Under the pieces are notes generated by a model that saw nothing but the letters and a program-made list of their open reading frames with translations, was not told the DNA's origin and made no database searches. Both the position numbers and the translations under genes were made by a program. A stretch of 64,000 bases of DNA. Source: Panagrolaimus kolymaensis (taxonomy: Eukaryota > Nematoda > Chromadorea > Rhabditida > Panagrolaimidae). The first letter of the stretch is position 1; the number at the start of each line of letters is the position of its first letter. Location: assembly GCA_028622995.1 (NCBI GenBank), contig JAJQJQ010000035.1, positions 2,170,001-2,234,000 on the forward strand, given 5' to 3'. This document shows positions 35,890 through 46,572 of this stretch, piece after piece.

Positions 35890-36323
35890 TTTTTAGCATG
35901 CAAACGCACCAAAAAATTTAATATCTTTCAATGCTATCAGAGTTGCTATATATGGTACCAAAATCTCTGAATTCTTGATCAAGCATAAGATGATTTGGTT
36001 TAAAACGCAAATTTATGACACATTTTTTAAGACAAATGATGAGATGATGGAGGTTGTTGTTTATTTATTCAAAACAAGTTTTTAATTTGGAGTCAAAAAA
36101 AAAACAAGGGATTTGAATTTTGATTAAAATTATTAAATGGATTTAGTCAAATGTCAAGCGCGCTATTTTATGCTGATAGTCAATGAACATCAAATTGTTG
36201 CATAAATAATTTGTTTTTGTTGCTTGCAAACTAATCTGATAAACGAGCATCAAATTGAAGGGTAGCGATTGGTATGTATGTTTGATTATGGGAATGTGAG
36301 TGGTTGATGATTATCTCGCAGAA
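35890..36323. other. intergenic, A/T-rich
   Basis: About 430 bp upstream of the decayed secreted gene; nothing recognised. Confidence 0.5.
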
Positions 36324-36581
36324 ATGCTTTTATACGAGGAACAAGAAAAAAATTATTTAGCAATCCTTATTGAAAAAGCTATCGAAGAAAATTTTACGAT
36401 CAAAGCTTCCACACCAAATGTAAAGAAAAAAAATATGTTTTGCTCGAAAGCAAAACTTTCCAAAATTTATAATTTTTTCCATGTCACTTTCAAAAGAAAG
36501 GGCTGGATTGAATATTTACCTCAAAAAAATTTAGGGTATTATAAACCTAATCTGAAACATAAAAAAGAAAATGTTTATTAG
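36324..36581 (+). CDS. possible small hypothetical protein
   Basis: An open frame of 85 codons rich in Glu, Lys, Leu and Tyr (MLLYEEQEKNYLAILIEKA at the start, RKGWIEYLPQK later). It is open further upstream to about 36300 without an ATG. No splice partner, signal peptide or known domain is visible. Composition is more protein-like than neighbouring chance frames, but it may be a relic or chance. Confidence 0.25.
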   Translation: MLLYEEQEKNYLAILIEKAIEENFTIKASTPNVKKKNMFCSKAKLSKIYNFFHVTFKRKGWIEYLPQKNLGYYKPNLKHKKENVY

Positions 36582-36960
36582 AGAAAGAAAAATCATGGAA
36601 AACAAGTTGGAGAAATAATCATTTATCGAGCAAGAGTTCCATAGAAAAAGGCTTTTTCCGCAGCAAAAATTTTTCTAAAACAAAAAAGTTTTCAATGTTT
36701 CATTCAAACTTTTTTTCAGCTATTTCTGATCCACTTTTTTACTTATTTTTATTTTGGTTTCTGTTATCGATATTTTGATACATACGATTTTATTAGTTTT
36801 GATTATTTTCATATTGCTGTTTCATCCCAACATAATACCGAAAATAGTTTTGAACTTTAGAATTTTTCGTGATTTCATTTAGATTCTTTTTAAACTTCGC
36901 GTTATTGCTATTTATTTGTTTATTCTTCCTTTTTGCATGCACTTTTACACAATATTATTG
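36582..36960. other. upstream region of TAF13 gene
   Basis: A/T-rich, no gene. TTTTTAG at 36961-36967 lies 3 bp before ATG 36971 and is a probable trans-splice acceptor. Confidence 0.5.
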
Positions 36961-36970
36961 TTTTTAGAAA

Positions 36971-37374
36971 ATGGAGAAATTCCCTTCTGAAAATCCGCTT
37001 TTTGAAGCTGAAGAAGATGTTATCGAAGAAAGCAAAGAAGAATCAACTAAAAAAATGCGAAATGAACTTCGAGCGATGTTATTTGGTTTTGGTGATGTTA
37101 AGGTTGGTTTATTCTATGTACTTATCTTTTACTATGAAACGTTTTTCAGAATCCACATGAAGCAACTTTGGACCTTGTGTATCAAATGGTAGCTGAATAC
37201 ATTATTTCTGTTGCAAAAATCGGCCAACAACTTGATCCTAAAAAGAAGCTATCTCTTCGTACCATTCATTATATGATTCAGCATGATGAAAGAAAATTTG
37301 ATCGAGTTCGTGAACTTTTAAGAATGAATGAAGAACTCAAACGAGCAAGAAAAGTGTTTGAAAATCCTATTTGA
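36971..37374 (+). CDS. taf-13: TFIID subunit TAF13
   Basis: Two exons: 36971-37102 and 37150-37374, 118 residues, the usual size. An acidic N-terminus (EAEEDVIEESKEES) precedes the histone-fold domain, which opens with MLFGFGD as in all TAF13 proteins. It continues with LDLVYQMVAEYI, the IHYMIQHDERKFDRV loop-helix, and the family-specific end LLRMNEELKRARKVF. TAF13 pairs with TAF11 inside TFIID and contacts TBP, so this is a nuclear basal transcription factor. The strong A/G-poor acceptor three bases before the start suggests SL trans-splicing. Confidence 0.95.
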
Positions 37375-37775
37375 TTATCTTTTTTTTTGTATTTATGTAT
37401 TTCTTTCATTTTTTTGTTTGTAACTATGATTTTGTTAGGTAGCTAGCTTGTTGAGTAGTTTTGTTTTACATTGTTAGTTAGCATAAGGTAAAACACTGTA
37501 ATAAAGAATTGGCGCAATTCGGGCATTACGTGCGTTGTTGAAAAGTTGCAATTGCTTTTTGAGTATTCGAAGAAAAGAAAAGAGGTTGTTCGAAAAGCTG
37601 TATTTAAAAAATGTCGGCGATCGAATTTGCCGATGCCGTTCTTCTTTCTTAAAATTTGTTGCATGAAACAAAAAAATGACGACCGCGATCGAAGAGCTAA
37701 AAAAGGCGGGAACTAACAATCTAGCATTGACTCACTCAGACTATTTGGAAAGTATTATTTCCGCCGCGAAGTTTC

Positions 37776-38039
37776 TTAAAGGGGCACTCCCACCTGACTC
37801 AAATTTGAGCTTACGACATGTTTTACCTCCTAGCGCGAAAGTCCTTTGTCAAGCCCATTTCAAAAGGTTTCGAAAGATTTTGAAAACTCGAAAAAATTTC
37901 GAAAAACTTTGAAAAAAACTTTGTAAGACTTCGTAAATTTTTCGAAAGCTTTCGAAACGGACTTGACAAAGAACATTCGCGCTAGGAGGTAAAACATGTC
38001 GTAAGCTCAAATTTGAGTCAGGTGGGAGTGCCCCTTTAA
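37776..38039. mobile_element. young palindromic MITE with perfect 60-bp inverted repeats, TTAA-flanked
   Basis: A 256-bp element (37780-38035) starts AGGGGCACTCCCACCTGAC and ends with its exact complement. The first 60 bp (37780-37839) and last 60 bp (37976-38035) are perfect inverted copies. The inner arms continue with a few mismatches, so the whole element can fold on itself. TTAA stands on both sides (37776-37779 and 38036-38039), the target used by piggyBac-like transposases; a TA target of the mariner type cannot be excluded because TA fits one base further in. There is no coding capacity. It is markedly more G+C-rich than its surroundings. Perfect arms imply recent movement. Confidence 0.85.
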
Positions 38040-38136
38040 TCTTGCTTTATTTAACGTGTTACAACCTTTTTTTCATTGTCATTTCCATTCATTTTTGCTT
38101 ATTTTTAAAGTTCAAATTTTTAGACACATCTCTGTA

Positions 38137-39327
38137 ATGAATTCTCAAAAACGAAGAATGTCAACTTTAACTTCAACGTTTAATGGTGTCATGGAACCTA
38201 TTCTTCGAATAGCAAAGAAATATCTCTTTTTCCCAGCTGATCAAAAAGCTCTCATTTATTTGGTTGTTGTTTTTCTCGTTTCAACCTTTTCTGCTTATTA
38301 TCCTCCGTCAGAAGGTTATCATTTCCTTGCATCGGTTAGTTTTTTTACAATTTACTCTTCATTCATTTATTTTATGCTAACTAATTTCCATTTTAGAAAA
38401 GTAATGTATTCAACAGATTTGGAACAAAAATTGGATGGTTTTGGACTCTTGTTACTGTTGGACCTTTCATTTGGTTAACTTCATATTTGCATCACAAAAA
38501 TCATATGGAAGCTCTTCGACATTTATCTCGATTACTTATTGCTACTGGTTGCTGGTACTTTGTTACTCATACGTGAGCTTTTTGCTTTTTCATTTTCGAT
38601 CTTTTTCTTACTGACATTGGTTTAGATATATTCATGTTGAAAAGCTTACCCGACGATGTGTTCATCATCCCGATGGAGTACTCTCTGATCATGACGATTG
38701 TTCTTTAGCTGGTGGAAATTGGACACCTGGAATTGATATCAGTGGACATGCGTTTATGCTTATTTATATTGCCTTGATTATTACTGAAGAAGTAAGCTTT
38801 AATGGAAGCTTTTTACCTTGTTTATTTTCTTGACGTTTTTAGGCAGTATCATTCACGAATTGGCCAAAAACTCCAAAAAGAGGGCTCAAAATTGCATCGG
38901 TTGAAGAATTTAGTGAATTCAAATTTATGACCAAAGCTGTTCAAGGACTTTTCTTGATTCTGTTCTTCTTCCATTTGCTTTGGGTAAGTATGTTTGTATT
39001 AAAGAAGCTGCTTGAAATAATGACTCGATGTTTTACTATCGTATAATAATGCATGATATTTATTGCTTCAAATGGCTTAATGATGATGCTTTCTTATTGT
39101 ATTTCGCGAAACTTCCTGCTTTATTCATTTGCTTTCATGAATCTTTTAACATACTTCATTTTTAGGATTCTCAATTGCTAGTTACTTGTCTTTATTATCA
39201 TGATGTCAATCACAAGATTCTTGGTGCTGGAACTGCTATTGCATGCTGGTATTTGACATATCGATTATGGTATCCTAATATGGCATTTCCTGGAAAACCA
39301 ATTCAAAGAAAATTCAAAGCTTTTTAA
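38137..39327 (+). CDS. fitm-2: fat storage-inducing transmembrane protein (FITM2-like)
   Basis: Five exons: 38137-38334, 38397-38572, 38626-38791, 38843-38983, 39166-39327, 280 residues. There are six or so hydrophobic segments. The family hallmark GGNWTPGIDISGHAFML supplies the first active-site His, and YYHDVNHKILG supplies the second. FIT proteins sit in the ER membrane, act as lipid (acyl-CoA) diphosphatases and are needed for lipid droplet budding and ER homeostasis. C-terminal residues are basic (GKPIQRKFKAF). A TTTTTAG acceptor at 38117-38123 lies 13 bp before the ATG. Two AATAAA signals follow (39437-39442, 39449-39454). Confidence 0.93.
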
Positions 39328-39454
39328 TGTACTTTTTTCTTTTGTATGTTTTTGTTAGGTCAGAATAAAGTTTTTTTGTTGTTGTTTTGTTCGGGTTGTG
39401 ATTTCTGTACCAATAGGATTGTAATTTATTGTAAATAATAAATACTTCAATAAA

Positions 39455-40157
39455 TAATTTCTTTTTGTGTTTGATTTTTTATGCATCGTGAATTTTTTTG
39501 TTGTTGTTGCAACAATTTCTTTAAAAGTTATCAATGGATAAAAGATTTTGGTTGATAAATTGTTGGATCGTTTAACATTGGATGATAACTAATAGCTCCC
39601 GCAAGCATACATTAAACTTATTTTTTTACAATCGTTTCTTGGTCAAATTTATTAAGGAAGAAAAGAGAAGTATGAAATCATAGTTTTATTTTTAATGATG
39701 TTATTACTTCGATGCATTATGAGGAAGATCCAATTCAGTTTTTCAGATGGAGTCTTATGTTTACTTGTTTGAATATGATTATAGTCATTCATCCATATTA
39801 GGAAAGGATGACACTAAAAGTTTAATGGCATAATATTATTGGCTCGTTTATGTGTAAACAATGTTATCGTTAATAACATTTCTGATCAAAAAAAAGGAAA
39901 CCTTTGACTTGAGAAAGGCAGAATATTACTGCTATGTTATCATTATTTTCGATAAAATTAATATCACGCAAAATGTAAGAGAACCAACAAAGTGTTAGTG
40001 TTTTAAAGTTTGCTTGACTTGATATTGGTTGTTTTTATCATTTTTAATTTATTACGCATGGAGCAATTTTGTTTTAGAGACAAATTTGCAAGTTTATATT
40101 TATTGTAAAACATTTTTTACTTTATTTTTATTTCAAAATTAGTGTTAAAAATTTATT
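39455..40157. other. intergenic, convergent spacer
   Basis: About 700 bp between FITM2 (+) and a Cys-rich protein (-). No gene seen. Confidence 0.5.
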
Positions 40158-40862
40158 TTAACATGTTAGGCTTGGACAATGTTTAGCTTTACATTTTCCA
40201 TTTTTACATTCAAACCAACCAACGCAATCATCATCTTTTGTGCATTCTGGATGGTCATTGGGAGTAAAGAGAGGAGTTTTAATAGTTGATGCTGTTAGAG
40301 GCTAAACATTAATTTTATTTTTATTGAATTAAAATGATTATACTGTAATGTTTTTTTTTGCTTTAACTTACAACACATTTTTCATCAACGCAATGATATC
40401 CTTTATGGCAATATGAATAGTTACAATAATTATTTCCCGCTATAAATTTAGGACGAATCTCATCATTTGGCTAAAAAGCAGAAGTTTAATAAAAAAAATT
40501 AGTTTGTTTCCCTGTGTTTTATTTTTGTTTTGATTTGCTACTAAAAAAAGAAGCTTACAATGCATTTATAATGACCATCACAGTGAGTTCTTGGTGGACA
40601 CCAAAATGGACAACCACCTTCTGGGTTTGGTTTTCGTTGTTTGGATTCTAATTGATTTTTATAAAATGCTGTTGGCCCTGGCTAAAAGAAAAAGTGATTA
40701 ATATTCTTTCTTTTTTTACATTTGATTTTTTTTAAAACGTACAACACATTGACCACCTTCACATGATTCTCCTCTTGGACATCCTGATGCACCGCACAAA
40801 TCAACTTCAAAAGCAGTGGAAGAAATTACGAAAAAACCAACAAAGAAAATAAGGAGCTTCAT
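40158..40862 (-). CDS. secreted Cys-rich multi-module protein
   Basis: Four exons: 40743-40862, 40559-40681, 40372-40470, 40158-40301, 161 residues. A signal peptide (MKLLIFFVGFFVISSTAF) precedes four short Cys modules, one per exon. They are CGASGCPRGESCEGGQC, a CPFWCPPRTHCDGHYKC type, CNYSYCHKGYHCVDEKC, and CTKDDDCVGWFECKNGKC. Each has the C-x4-5-C-x5-C-x4-C pattern of small EB/WAP-like disulfide modules. All introns are phase 0, so modules could be gained or lost by exon shuffling. Extracellular; function unknown. Confidence 0.8.
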
Positions 40863-41299
40863 CTTAAAAAAAATGAAATAACACTTTTTTTAGAAATAAA
40901 GTGGTTTGTTAAATATAATAATCTTAACATTGGTTTTGATTTTATTTTTAATAAATTTTCTTAAAAGCATTTATATGTTATATTACGTCAGCATAAAAGT
41001 GCTTTTAATTCTTTGTCCACTAAAAAAAATAAAAATAAACTTTTAGAATTTTTGATAGTTTTTGTTTGAATGAGAAAAAAACGGTTATCATAAATCAGTA
41101 AAAATAAAGAAACCGATGAACAAATTCTAATTATTACAAGTGTTTGATTTTTTTTAGATCTTCCAAACGAGCGGGTTGCTGTCATCTTCAAATTAAACAT
41201 TTTTATATTAGTGTTATGAATGCTTTCAGAAAGATGAATTTTAATTTTGTGTCGAATGATATTATCAACTTAAAAAAATGAAGATACATTTTGTGGATA
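40863..41299. other. intergenic, A/T-rich
   Basis: About 430 bp upstream of the Cys-rich gene; nothing recognised. Confidence 0.45.
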
Positions 41300-41877
41300 A
41301 AGCAGACAAATAATCATGATCGAGAAGTAATTTCTATAAAAATTTAAACCCATTATTACTGTTTGAAATCCTTCTTCTCCAGATATTCATATTCCAACAA
41401 AAAAGCGGACGACATAATCATGGAACATCATTAGCCCCATCTTCAACAACCAAAATTTTTTTTACCATGAAAGATTTTTTTTTTCAAAGTTTTTACAACT
41501 TGTTCATCCTTCTCGCATGGAGTCATTATTCGATAACATAAAAATTGCGGAAGCTTTGGTAATAGCTCCAGTGGCATCCGTGTATTCTTGTTCCCAAAAG
41601 TTTTATAATCGCCAAAGAAAATGCAAGATAATAACTTTTGTTTGAAAAACTTAAAGTAATCAATAAATCGTTTTCATTTTGACCAAGTAAAAATTTTAGT
41701 ATGTAAATCAAAAAGGTGGCATGATTTTACGATGGCTATTGCTATATCCTTTTTATAGCAGGTTAAAACCCAAATTAAATTTGTATTCCAGCTTTTTTTG
41801 AAGCTAAAATGGTTTCTTCCACTCCATCTTGTTGTAAACGATCATCTTCAATGGTTGTGAAGCCAAGAAAATGTTAA
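41300..41877 (-). pseudogene. P4-ATPase (phospholipid flippase) relic
   Basis: Minus-strand fragments follow the order of the P-domain of P4-type ATPases. First is GFTTIEDDRLQQDGVEET (about 41815-41870). In another frame comes IWVLTCYKKDIAIAIVKSC, where the family has LTGDK and the Gly-Asp are lost. Then DGANDVP appears near 41427-41445, followed by GISGEEGFQ near 41365-41385. Stops and frame changes separate them, and spacing between blocks is compressed. The phosphorylated DKTGT segment, actuator domain and membrane parts are absent. This is a decayed fragment with no function as it stands. Confidence 0.65.
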
Positions 41878-42330
41878 TATGTTTCAAGCTTTCGATATGA
41901 TTGACTTATTTCTTCAACTTTTCCATCAAAATCTGATTTTTCTATCTAAAATTTGGGATATTTTGGTTTTAAAAAAAGAAGCTTTTCTTCTAAATTTTTT
42001 TATGCTTTTCAAAATTATTGTTAAAAAAAAGTTTTCAATGTGTCGTCTAATAATCGATTCAACCCGCTTCCATTTCACTCTTTCTCTCTCTCTTTTTTCG
42101 CTTACACTCAAACGAGACCGAGATTGAGAATACTAAATTTGAGTCGAAATTTGAAACGAAAGTTTTCCTCAAAAATTCAGGAAAAATTATTTTGATTTTT
42201 TTTCTTCGATAAATATGCAATCTTTTTTCAATTCGCGAACAGGATAAACAAATTTATTTGTTCCTTTTTTCTTCCCCCATCTTTTTTTTGTTTTGTTATA
42301 AATAAGCAATATCTTATCTTGTCAATCGTT
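41878..42330. other. intergenic, upstream of two-module F-box-like gene
   Basis: About 450 bp, low complexity, including a CTCTTTCTCTCTCTC tract near 42078-42094. No gene seen. Confidence 0.5.
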
Positions 42331-42339
42331 TCAGCAAAC
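42331..42339 (+). promoter_or_regulatory. likely spliced-leader trans-splice acceptor
   Basis: TTTCAG ends at 42334 and CAAAC leads directly into ATG 42340, the same arrangement as at 19431-19440. No preceding exon found. Confidence 0.6.
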
Positions 42340-44070
42340 ATGGTTCGAAAGCTGGTATTCAATTTATCAAATTTTGTTCAACAAGAATTCCCATTTCCTC
42401 TGAAGCTCATCGAATACATCAACAACGAAGCCGATGCTGAAGTAAAACAAATGCTTGATCGTTCCTGCAAATATTTCTATAAAGAAGCTCCATATCTCAT
42501 CATTGATACTTTGGAATTTAACGAAGGAAAGCAACGAATCGAAAATGAAAAGTATGATGGATGCATGGATTTTATGGATGATGATGAGCTCGATATGTTT
42601 TTGGAAAAAGTCAAGTTCATTTGGATTACTAAGAAAATAGAAGTATCGGCTCGTCATTACCTTGATGGCGCACTTGCTGCAAAAATTGGTCGATGTGACG
42701 CTTCTGAAATTTCTGATCTTGATACGTCTCCTGTACCTTTAGAAGATGTTTTATCTTTGGTTCCAACTGCTCGAGTTATAAAGTAAAAAACTTTTTTGCA
42801 TGTTTCTAGCTCATAACTTGCCTTAATTTCTGTTTTTTAGGATGTCCAATTGCAATATTACTCGTCAAACAATGAAAAAGCTACTTGCTATTCCATGGAA
42901 AAACAAAATTACTGAATTAAGCCTGAGAAATGTCGATCGTTCTTTGAATGCTAATTGGTTCTTCACATTTATCAAAGTAAACCTTTTCCTGGTTGATAAA
43001 TTTTATTAGTATAATATTTCAGAAACATCTTGATCCCGAAGCTAAAATCCACGTCAATTTCAACTTTGAAGATAACTCATTTAAAAAACGGTACAATCAA
43101 AAAGTTCTTGAATCTGATGAAAAGATGCCGATGTTTGAAATTGATGCTCCTCGTGCTCATTTGAAAATGTGTCCTGAAGATGAAACAAAGAAAATTACAT
43201 TCAATGATGATGATGCTGAACGACAATATACTGCGTTTCCATATCCTCACATGTGTTACATTCGAGAAACTGCCGACGCTGAAACATGGAAAAAGCTCGA
43301 AAGAACCTGCAAATTCTATTATCCAAGAAACCCCTACTTTATGGTTGATGATTTTTGCGCTTTGGGTGAAATCTCACTTAGGGTTGATGAGAAGAGGTAT
43401 AAGTTCAAAAATTACGAAGATGTTAAAAAAGTAGGCAAACCTCTTTGGATCACAAACTCTATTGATATTTCTCGTAGTGATTTTGATAGAACATACTCCA
43501 ATCGAATTCATGCTACTCAAATTTTTATTACTGATCTTGATGTTCAAAAGAACTTATTTATTTCTCTTACAAAGTATGGATTTGTAAAAGAATGGGATTC
43601 ATATTACAGTGACATCTATTTTGAAAATGAAAGAGTTATTTCTCTCAAAGAATTGTTGATCCATCTTCCAAATGCAGAAAGTATCAGGTATTTTTTTTGT
43701 CTTTAATTATTGTTACTTGTTAAAAGTCTCAATTTTAGTGCTTGTACCCGTGGAATCAATTATCAAAATGCTATCGAATCAGCTTCACTTCCTCAACACA
43801 ACAAAGTCAAATATCTTAAAATTGGATTTATTATTCAACCAATTCATGCTCATCAACTTTATGATATTCTTACAGTAAGATTTTAGCCATTTTGTTGCAT
43901 TTGCTAATAAGTTTATCATTTTTTAGAAAATTTTTGCTCCTAAAGCTTACATCAAATTCTATCATTTGGAAAATGAAATGGATGTCGCTGCATTCAAAAC
44001 TCAACTCAAAGCAAAATTGGACACTTGGAAGCCACAAATTGAAAGACCAACTGTTAAAATTTATTTTTAA
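42340..44070 (+). CDS. two-module F-box-like family protein (fused tandem copies)
   Basis: Five exons: 42340-42782, 42841-42976, 43023-43687, 43739-43874, 43927-44070, 507 residues. Module 1 has QEFPFPLKLIEYINNEAD, then DRSCKYFYKEAP, and PLEDVLSLVPTA. Module 2 starts after a linker (PEDETKKITFNDD) and has QYTAFPYPHMCYIRETAD, RTCKFYYPRNP, LKELLIHLPNAES, ending in VKIYF. Module 2 closely resembles copy 2 at 19441. Introns recur in both modules with the same phases (2, then 0), and no stop or start separates the modules. The product therefore carries two family modules in series, where copies 1 and 2 have one. Module 1 lacks the C-terminal ending seen in single copies. AATAAA at 44120-44125. Confidence 0.82.
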
Positions 44071-44125
44071 AACTTATTATGTTTATATTTTATAATTTTC
44101 TGATTATTTAACTGTGCAAAATAAA

Positions 44126-45008
44126 TATTATTATTAGAAGCTTTATTGTTTTTAGTTTTGTTTTGTTTGTTTGTATGCTTTTTGTTATTCAAATGAATCC
44201 CAACATTCCACGATAACTTACTTCTTCATGTTTAGATTCTCATATATTTTATTCTTCATTGGTTATAACTTTCTTTGCCATACAAAGAGTTCGGAGGCCA
44301 TTTCTTGAATACCTAAAAAAACATCTCTCTTAAACTCCCGCTTTAATTTCTTTACATAAAAAATTATTAGCTTGTAAAAGCAGTAAATTTTATGGATAAT
44401 AAAGTTCTTAAAAAAGCATATAAAAGAGAGTTGAAAGCGGATTTGCAAAAAATGGTGCTCTTTGACGTTGTTTGTTATGTTTTAAATTTTACCTTTATAA
44501 ATAAATAAGAATTCCTTCAATAAATGCTATATTCCTTAATTAACAACCTCGAATAACAATATTATCTTTTGTTATTCGATCATACATAACTTTGAATAAA
44601 ATTAAGCCTTGCATATGGAGGAATGCAACAAGCTTTCATCTTTGATGCATAAATCTCGACGTTTTTGGAATTACTGAAGACTGTTTAAGATTGCTTTCAC
44701 CATCGATGTTTGTAGTTTCCACAAAAGCCACAAAAAAAAGTTAAGGAAAGAGGCTGACTTTTGGAGAAATCAAGAAAGGTTTGGAAGTATTCCTCGATAA
44801 AGCAAACATAAAATATGGTTAAATAGAATGCAAAAAAGCTGACAATAAGAGAATATAACTTTATTGTAAAAAAAGACAATCAAAAAGTTGAAAATAAACA
44901 AATAATAACTAAAACAGAAAATTACATATAATGTTAAAAACAATACAAATTCAAAACAATGGAAGCTTATCAACAAACAAAAAACATAAGAAACACAAGA
45001 AGAAAAAG
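44126..45008. other. intergenic, convergent spacer
   Basis: About 880 bp between the F-box-like gene (+) and CDT1 (-). No gene seen. Confidence 0.5.
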
Positions 45009-46572
45009 TTAATCCAGCTTTTCAATTTGATCGATAACAAGATTCTTCACATTTTGATAGTCTTCAAGATCATTTGTAAGTAGTCGAAGATACCTTGAAC
45101 CATGAATACCAGCAACATAAAGATCAAAATATTGTAAGGCTATTTCACATAGAAGCTCCACATGTTCTATGCATTCTCCACCAGTCAGAGTTGTATCCTT
45201 TGCAATACGATGGATCAAGATATCCAATTTGATTGTTGATTGAGGCTTGATTCGGATGAAGACAGACCAAATTGAGAACAATAATGCATCTCGGAGTAAT
45301 TCGAGTTGATGTTTTCGACGCTCTTGTGCAAGTTTCATTGGTTGCATCTTCTCTTCACGAAGCTTCTGCTTGAGCATGATCCTTTCATAAAGTGAGAGCT
45401 TTGGAGTATCTCCATCAAACTTTGAAGGAGGTAAAAGACCAGTTAAAATATCGTCAGCAACCTTTGAAAGAGATGGCGAACCATTTGTGATAAGAGTCGG
45501 CTTCACAGGAGAATTATATATGGTTGCCTAAAAACCGAAGTAAGTAAAAACTGTTATCAGAGGAAAGGTTAATGAACGGTAAAACATAGCATAAGAAAAG
45601 TATGAAAGCATCAGCATCGACACCTATTACTACTTAAATGAGCTTTCTTGTATCATACATAAAAACATCCACTTACATCAGAAATTGGTGGCAACAACGA
45701 GTCTTCTTTCTTCTCCAAAAACGTTTCAATTTTTGTTTGTATTGTCGAATCTTTCAATGGTTGAGGCAAAGGAATTGGTGTAAAATCAGGAACAGATTGA
45801 AGATTGAACTTTTGATGAAAGGTACCATATTCGATATCAGCTTTTGATACTAAAAGTAATGAAAATTAAAACCATATCAAAAAATTAAAGAAGCAAATAA
45901 CCAACCTCCAAGCTTCTCTAAGAATACTTCATGAAGGCGATGAACAGGTAGTAAAAGTTTATACCTAAAGATGCTTTTTCGACATGCCATTCTTCCTGCA
46001 TCAAGTTTATCATAAGCAGTACTTCTAAGTTGTCGAGATGGTGATGTTGCTTCTTTTGGTGACTTTCTAGGCGAAGGAGAAGTCAAACATGATTCCAAGT
46101 CTGAAACATAGTTTGCTTAAAAACAAGGACGGAGTGAGTTTATAAAACGCTTACCAGTCTTCAAATTAGGTTCAAGCACATAATCATGATTCTTTCCTGG
46201 TGTCTTCTTTCCAAAAGTTCGATGTTCTTCCAATTTGATATTGTATGAGTTCGGATAAACAGCCAAAATTTGAGATAACATTTCCTTTGTAAAGTCTTTC
46301 CCAAGCTTTCTTTGAACATTTTTGCTTATTTCATCAAAGACACATCGCTTCTGAGCTTGTTTATTGATTGAAATGATTCGATCCATGGCTTCAAAAATAT
46401 CAAACATTTGTTGAAATTTCTTTGGAAGAGAATAATTGTTTGCATTCTTTATAGGTGAAACCAATCGACCATAAACTCCTTGTTCTTTGATTCTCCTGAA
46501 ATAACAAAAGCCTTTAGTAAAATAACTTTAGAAAATAATAATAACTTACTTGATCGTACAAGTTGCAGACAT
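45009..46572 (-). CDS. cdt-1: DNA replication licensing factor CDT1
   Basis: Five exons: 46550-46572, 46155-46495, 45906-46100, 45677-45849, 45009-45527, 416 residues. The middle has the geminin/MCM-binding-type winged helix: LPKKFQQMFDIFEAMDRII, then FDEISKNVQRKL, MLSQILAVYPNSYNI. A Ser/Pro-rich insert (SPSPRKSPKEATSPSR) carries CDK-like S/T-P sites. The C-terminal winged helix region has LYERIMLKQKLREEK, LLRDALLFSIWSVF, and ends VKNLVIDQIEKLD. CDT1 loads MCM2-7 on origins and is destroyed in S phase. No N-terminal PIP box is seen; the first exon codes for only about seven residues, so the protein lacks the long disordered N-terminus of other CDT1s. Confidence 0.85.

Noticed and set aside
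37443..37912. Open frames on both strands around the TAF13-FITM2 spacer
   Set aside because: They run into the MITE inverted repeat; the apparent coding is a by-product of palindromic sequence.
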